Below, piece by piece: positions 61,737-64,000 of a stretch of 64,000 nt of DNA. This DNA comes from JAFEDN01 sp963697455 (GTDB lineage Bacteria > Pseudomonadota > Gammaproteobacteria > Coxiellales > Coxiellaceae): the NCBI GenBank assembly GCA_963697455.1, contig CAVOOI010000017.1, positions 62,001 to 126,000 on the forward strand, written 5' to 3'. The translations under genes were made by a program, and so were the position numbers. The notes beneath the pieces were generated by a model. That model was given only the letters and a program-made list of their open reading frames with translations. It was not told the origin of the DNA and ran no database searches. Each line of letters opens with the position of its first letter. The stretch's first letter is position 1.

Positions 61737-64000
61737 CTAATGCGCTTCGTCCCAATTGTCGCCGACGCCGATATCGACTTCTAGCGGCACGCTTAATTTC
61801 ATCACGTGCTCCATACATTGGCGAACCGCGGCGCGGACTTTTTCCATTTCATCTACTGGCACTTCAAATACCAACTCATCGTGCACCTGCATAATCATAT
61901 GCGCACGGCTCCGATTCTGAGTTAACCAATCATCAATACAGAGCATCGCTAATTTAATAATATCCGCAGCCGTGCCTTGCAAAGGCCCGTTAATCGCTTG
62001 ACGTTCCGCAGCCAAGCGGCGAAATTGATTGCTGGCTTTGATATCCGCAACTTGCACTCTGCGCCCCAATAAAGTTTTCACATAGCCTTGTTTCGCTGCT
62101 AACACGCGCGCTTGCTCCATATATTGGTGCACACCGGGATAGCGATGAAAATAAACATCAATGTATTGTTGCGCTTCTTCGCGACTGACGCCTAACTGCT
62201 GCCCCAAACCAAAGCTAGACATGCCATACATCAAACCAAAATTAATGACCTTGGCGTTGCGCCGCTGATCTGAAGTAACCTCTGCCAACGCTATACCGTA
62301 AACTTCTGCAGCGGTAGCGCGGTGCACATCTTGTTGCTGCGCGAACGCAGCCAGCAATCCGGGATCTTGAGATAAATGCGCCATAATTCGCAATTCAATT
62401 TGTGAATAATCCGCTGCTAATATCTTATAATTCGGCGGCGCAATGAAAGCTTGGCGGATTTTGCGCCCTTCTTCTGAACGGATCGGAATATTTTGAAGGT
62501 TAGGATCGGTGGAAGATAACCGGCCAGTGCTGGTCACGGTTTGATTGTAAGAAGTGTGCACGCGTCCGGTGCGGGAATTAATATCCTCGGGCAAACGATC
62601 GGTATAAGTCGATTTTAATTTGCAAAGCCGCCGGTAAGTTACAATTAATTGGGGAATCGGATAATTGAAAGCTAATTCCTGCAATACTTCTTCCGCCGTT
62701 GATGGTTGTCCAGTCGGGGTTTTTTTTAAGATTGGCAGTTTTAATTTGTCATACAATATTTCTTGTAACTGCTTCGGTGAACCCAAATTAAATTCTTCGC
62801 CAGCCAAGGTATAAACTTGTTGCTCCAAAGCCTGGATAAGCTTCAGCAATTCAGCGCTTTGCTGGTGCAATTTTGGGGCGTCAATCAATACTCCATATAA
62901 TTCCATTTTAGCTAACACTGGCAGCAGCGGCATTTCTACAGTATTAAACACGGACTCCAGCTCCGGACTCTCCTGCAATTTTTTAAGTAATGCGGCATGT
63001 AGGAGCAGGGTTGTCTGCGCGACTTCGGCAGCAAAAAAAGCGGCTTTTTCCAGCGGAATTTGATTAAAAGGTAATTGCTTCGCGCCTTTGCCGGCCACTT
63101 GTTCAAAATTCTGGATTTGCTGGGACAGATATTTTAACGCTAGGACATCCAGTTCATGCCGGGCGACACTGCTATCCAAAATATAAGACGCCAGTAAACA
63201 ATCCCACAAAGCTGCGCTGACTCGTATGCCATAACGCGCCAATATTTTAAGCTGGCTTTTTAAATTATGACCCACCACAACTTGGTTCGGATCATCGAAC
63301 AAGGGAACGAATTGCTGGAGTACCCAGGCGCGATCTAATTGTGACGGCGCGCCGGCGTAGTCGTGAGTGAAAGGCACATAGACCGCGGGTTGGCCCAAAA
63401 TCGCAAAGGATATTCCCACCAACTCTGCCTGCATCGTATCCGGGCCAGCCGCATGGGTGGCGAACGCAAATGATGAGGTTTGGGCTAATTTTTTTATCCA
63501 GGCAGTCAATTCATCCCGCTCAACCACCGTGACGTAACTAAATTCGTGAGCCGGTTGGTCAGCGGGCGCTAAATCCTGCAGCCAGGTTTTAAATTCGAGC
63601 TCGGTAAATAATTGGCGTAACCGTTCGTTATCGGGGGGAGAAGGGATGAGCTCTTCCAACTTCACAGGTAACGGAATATCGGTTTTAACTGTGGTCAGCT
63701 CCCGGCCTAACAATACTTGTTGGATATGATTGCGTAGGTTCTCTCCCACTTTGCCGGTAATATTGTCGGCATTTTTCAGCAAATTATCTAGTGAATGATA
63801 TTGGCCGAGCCAATTGGCGGCGGTCTTAGGGCCAACCCCAGGCACGCCAGGAATATTGTCGACATTATCTCCCACCAGCGCTAAATAATCGATCATCTGT
63901 TCGGGTTTGATGCCAAATTTAGTTTGGACTCCGGCTTCATCTAAAATCTGCTGGCTCATGGTATTGATCAAGGTAACTTGAGGATTAACGAGTTGGGCTA
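61737..64000 (-). CDS. polA: DNA polymerase I (5' end outside the window), proofreading site lost
   Basis: The frame is open to the window end, so TTG 63971 is not the start. Present are the end of the 5' nuclease domain (LVGDNVDNIPGVPGVGPKTA), a degenerate 3'-5' exonuclease domain and a complete polymerase domain with motif A DYSQIELRIMAHLSQDPG, motif B RRNAKVINFGLMYG and motif C HDELVFEV. Exo I reads FAFATHAAG where E. coli has D355 and E357; Exo II reads NLKSQLKIL in place of the D424 site; Exo III reads FFAAEVAQTT in place of Y497/D501. All four metal ligands or catalytic residues are therefore absent, as in Taq polymerase. Confidence 0.95.
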   Translation of the reverse strand, partial: AQLVNPQVTLINTMSQQILDEAGVQTKFGIKPEQMIDYLALVGDNVDNIPGVPGVGPKTAANWLGQYHSLDNLLKNADNITGKVGENLRNHIQQVLLGRELTTVKTDIPLPVKLEELIPSPPDNERLRQLFTELEFKTWLQDLAPADQPAHEFSYVTVVERDELTAWIKKLAQTSSFAFATHAAGPDTMQAELVGISFAILGQPAVYVPFTHDYAGAPSQLDRAWVLQQFVPLFDDPNQVVVGHNLKSQLKILARYGIRVSAALWDCLLASYILDSSVARHELDVLALKYLSQQIQNFEQVAGKGAKQLPFNQIPLEKAAFFAAEVAQTTLLLHAALLKKLQESPELESVFNTVEMPLLPVLAKMELYGVLIDAPKLHQQSAELLKLIQALEQQVYTLAGEEFNLGSPKQLQEILYDKLKLPILKKTPTGQPSTAEEVLQELAFNYPIPQLIVTYRRLCKLKSTYTDRLPEDINSRTGRVHTSYNQTVTSTGRLSSTDPNLQNIPIRSEEGRKIRQAFIAPPNYKILAADYSQIELRIMAHLSQDPGLLAAFAQQQDVHRATAAEVYGIALAEVTSDQRRNAKVINFGLMYGMSSFGLGQQLGVSREEAQQYIDVYFHRYPGVHQYMEQARVLAAKQGYVKTLLGRRVQVADIKASNQFRRLAAERQAINGPLQGTAADIIKLAMLCIDDWLTQNRSRAHMIMQVHDELVFEVPVDEMEKVRAAVRQCMEHVMKLSVPLEVDIGVGDNWDEAH

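Noticed and set aside
1..64000. CRISPR arrays, tRNA or rRNA genes and prophage modules
   Set aside because: No regular repeat-spacer pattern, no tRNA-like cloverleaf ends and no phage structural genes were recognised on reading; a dedicated search was not possible.

Overview
The window is a stretch of a gammaproteobacterial chromosome, most likely from a host-associated member of the Legionellales (the Coxiella/Legionella/Berkiella side of the class). Three lines of evidence support this. The housekeeping genes are gammaproteobacterial in content and order (tolB-pal-cpoB-queE, zapB-like/zapA/6S RNA/ygfA, lptM-dapF, efp next to epmA). The sequence is AT-rich. Several large orphan proteins look like secreted effectors, and three of them sit behind tandem 9-2-9 repeats resembling the PmrA box of Legionella and Coxiella. 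The genus is not established.

Layout. 1-10.7 kb: end of a cardiolipin synthase, an ATP-binding DUF4143 gene behind three spaced iterons, a hydrolase, a frameshifted MFS gene, a frameshifted clpB, then queE-cpoB-pal-(53-aa lipoprotein)-tolB on the minus strand. 10.8-30.5 kb: a surface polysaccharide locus. The plus-strand part is a broken wzb-like phosphatase, wza, wzc, a glycosyltransferase, wecB, a second glycosyltransferase, wzx, a third glycosyltransferase and wzy. The minus-strand part is heparinase-like lyase, wecC, a bi-domain oxidoreductase and asnB. Together they predict a Wzy-dependent polymer containing ManNAc uronic acid, possibly amidated. The first and third glycosyltransferases share a nearly identical block of about 805 bp.

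30.5-41.9 kb: a BrnT/BrnA module (BrnA frameshifted) with a textbook promoter/operator, tolA beside priA, a frameshifted QEGLA-motif (DUF1704) gene, efp-epmA, a second DUF4143 ATPase broken in its Walker A by a 5-bp tandem repeat, a relic of an AlbA_2 gene, an F-box protein with a membrane hairpin, psd and cca. 42-45.8 kb: a PAS-LuxR regulator divergent from a 928-aa protein ending in a three-repeat beta-trefoil-like domain. 45.8-55.1 kb: dense housekeeping genes (queD, midA-like, folB, dksA, dapF, lptM, an esterase, a SIMPL-like exported protein, MPG glycosylase, 5-FTHF cyclo-ligase, 6S RNA, zapA, zapB-like, glmS). 55.2-61.6 kb: the main accessory island, with a 510-aa internally duplicated protein carrying a strongly basic linker and a paralogous pair of 764 and 612 aa. 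The window ends inside polA, whose 3'-5' exonuclease residues are all replaced.

At least six genes carry one or more frameshifts, mostly in or next to homopolymers or short tandem repeats. This could be genome decay in a host-restricted bacterium or uncorrected sequencing indels, and the sequence alone does not separate the two. The best candidates for an undescribed system are the 55-62 kb island with its shared regulatory repeats, and the F-box and beta-trefoil proteins.
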